From Morinoia aosen (lineage: Eukaryota; Arthropoda; Malacostraca; Amphipoda; Talitridae): a stretch of DNA of 64,000 nt. This document shows positions 63,740-64,000 of the stretch, one piece after another (position 1 is the stretch's first letter; the number at the start of each line of letters is the position of its first letter). Location: positions 18,728,058 through 18,792,057 of the forward strand of contig CM059576.1 in the NCBI GenBank assembly GCA_030386875.1, in the 5' to 3' direction. The notes under the pieces were generated by a model that was not told the origin of the DNA, ran no database searches, and was given only the letters and a program-made list of their open reading frames with translations. A program made the position numbers and the translations under genes.

Positions 63740-64000
63740 TACAGAGATCCGAAGTCTTATATACTCGAGTCCGTATCGTGGATACCGAGTTCGGCGAGGT
63801 ACTGCATATCACAATATACTGTACTGCGTATTACATTATACTGTTCTACAGTGCACTGTATTTCATTTACAATATACTGTATTGCACATAGCAATATACT
63901 GTATAGCTATAATAATTTACTGCACTGCATATTACAATATACATGCACAAGCTCGTCGTTGCTTTCAGTAATGCTGAATTTCTGTGTCTAGGATATGACA
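63740..64000 (+). repeat. Interspersed repeat family D, copy 2 (runs off the window)
   Basis: Reverse complement of 33727-33985: CGTATCGTGGATACCGAGTT, a run of imperfect ACAATATACTGTA repeats, then GCTTTCAGTAATGCTGAATT and TGTGTCTAGGATATGACA. Contains several short palindromes of the TACAGTATA type. Confidence 0.7.

Overview
The window looks like a transposon-dense piece of an arthropod, most likely insect, nuclear genome. It is AT-rich, has no long host gene, carries several minisatellites (some with TTAGG-like cores), and contains relics of Tc1/mariner, hAT, PIF/Harbinger, Penelope-like, non-LTR and BEL/Pao elements. No bacterial features (operons, Shine-Dalgarno sites, IS elements, CRISPR) are present. 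The species cannot be named from the sequence.

The central object is a full-length 13.8 kb Polinton/Maverick (adintovirus-type) element at 14932-28732. It has 293-bp terminal inverted repeats (about 98% identical) and a perfect 6-bp target duplication. All genes lie on the + strand: protein-primed DNA polymerase B, phospholipase A2-like protein, retroviral-type integrase with chromodomain, a DUF8207-like protein, penton (minor capsid), hexon-like major capsid, a zinc-ribbon/hydrophobic protein, adenain-like protease, two coiled-coil fibre-like proteins, a small coiled-coil protein, and an FtsK/HerA-type packaging ATPase. Together these cover replication, integration, capsid building, maturation, packaging and probably host attachment. 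This copy is damaged: the polymerase has a frameshift and a deletion that removes motif C, the DUF8207-like gene has a stop, and the zinc-ribbon/protease unit and the ATPase are frameshifted. Nearly every unit begins at an almost invariant TTTAAAAAATG or TATAAAAAATG that overlaps the start codon. The integrase has neither this motif nor an early ATG. It sits in the -1 frame directly after an A_AAA_AAC heptamer, a 9-nt spacer and a perfect 7-bp stem-loop, which is a textbook frameshift signal.

The second large element is a young BEL/Pao LTR retrotransposon at 50645-58481 (542-bp LTRs with about 2 differences, 4-bp target duplication). Its gag, protease and pol are split by a UGA-CGG stop followed by a stem-loop and by a second A_AAA_AAC heptamer, so this element too may use recoding. 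It interrupted an older interspersed repeat (family B).

The remainder, left to right: repeat-family copies and a 29-bp satellite (1-8 kb); a long stretch without recognisable genes, a mariner relic and a 43-bp satellite (8-14 kb); the Polinton (15-28.7 kb); 91-bp and 39-bp arrays and repeat families (29-36 kb); two phase-compatible candidate host exons on the minus strand (36-39.4 kb); a head-to-head pair of Penelope-like ends and a Tc1 relic (39.9-41.4 kb); a PIF/Harbinger element with a hAT element nested inside, both with intact target duplications (41.8-45.4 kb); a 49-bp array and Tc1 fragment (46-47.7 kb); a LINE 3' end, another candidate exon and the BEL element (48-58.5 kb); and a decayed LINE with more repeats (60-64 kb).
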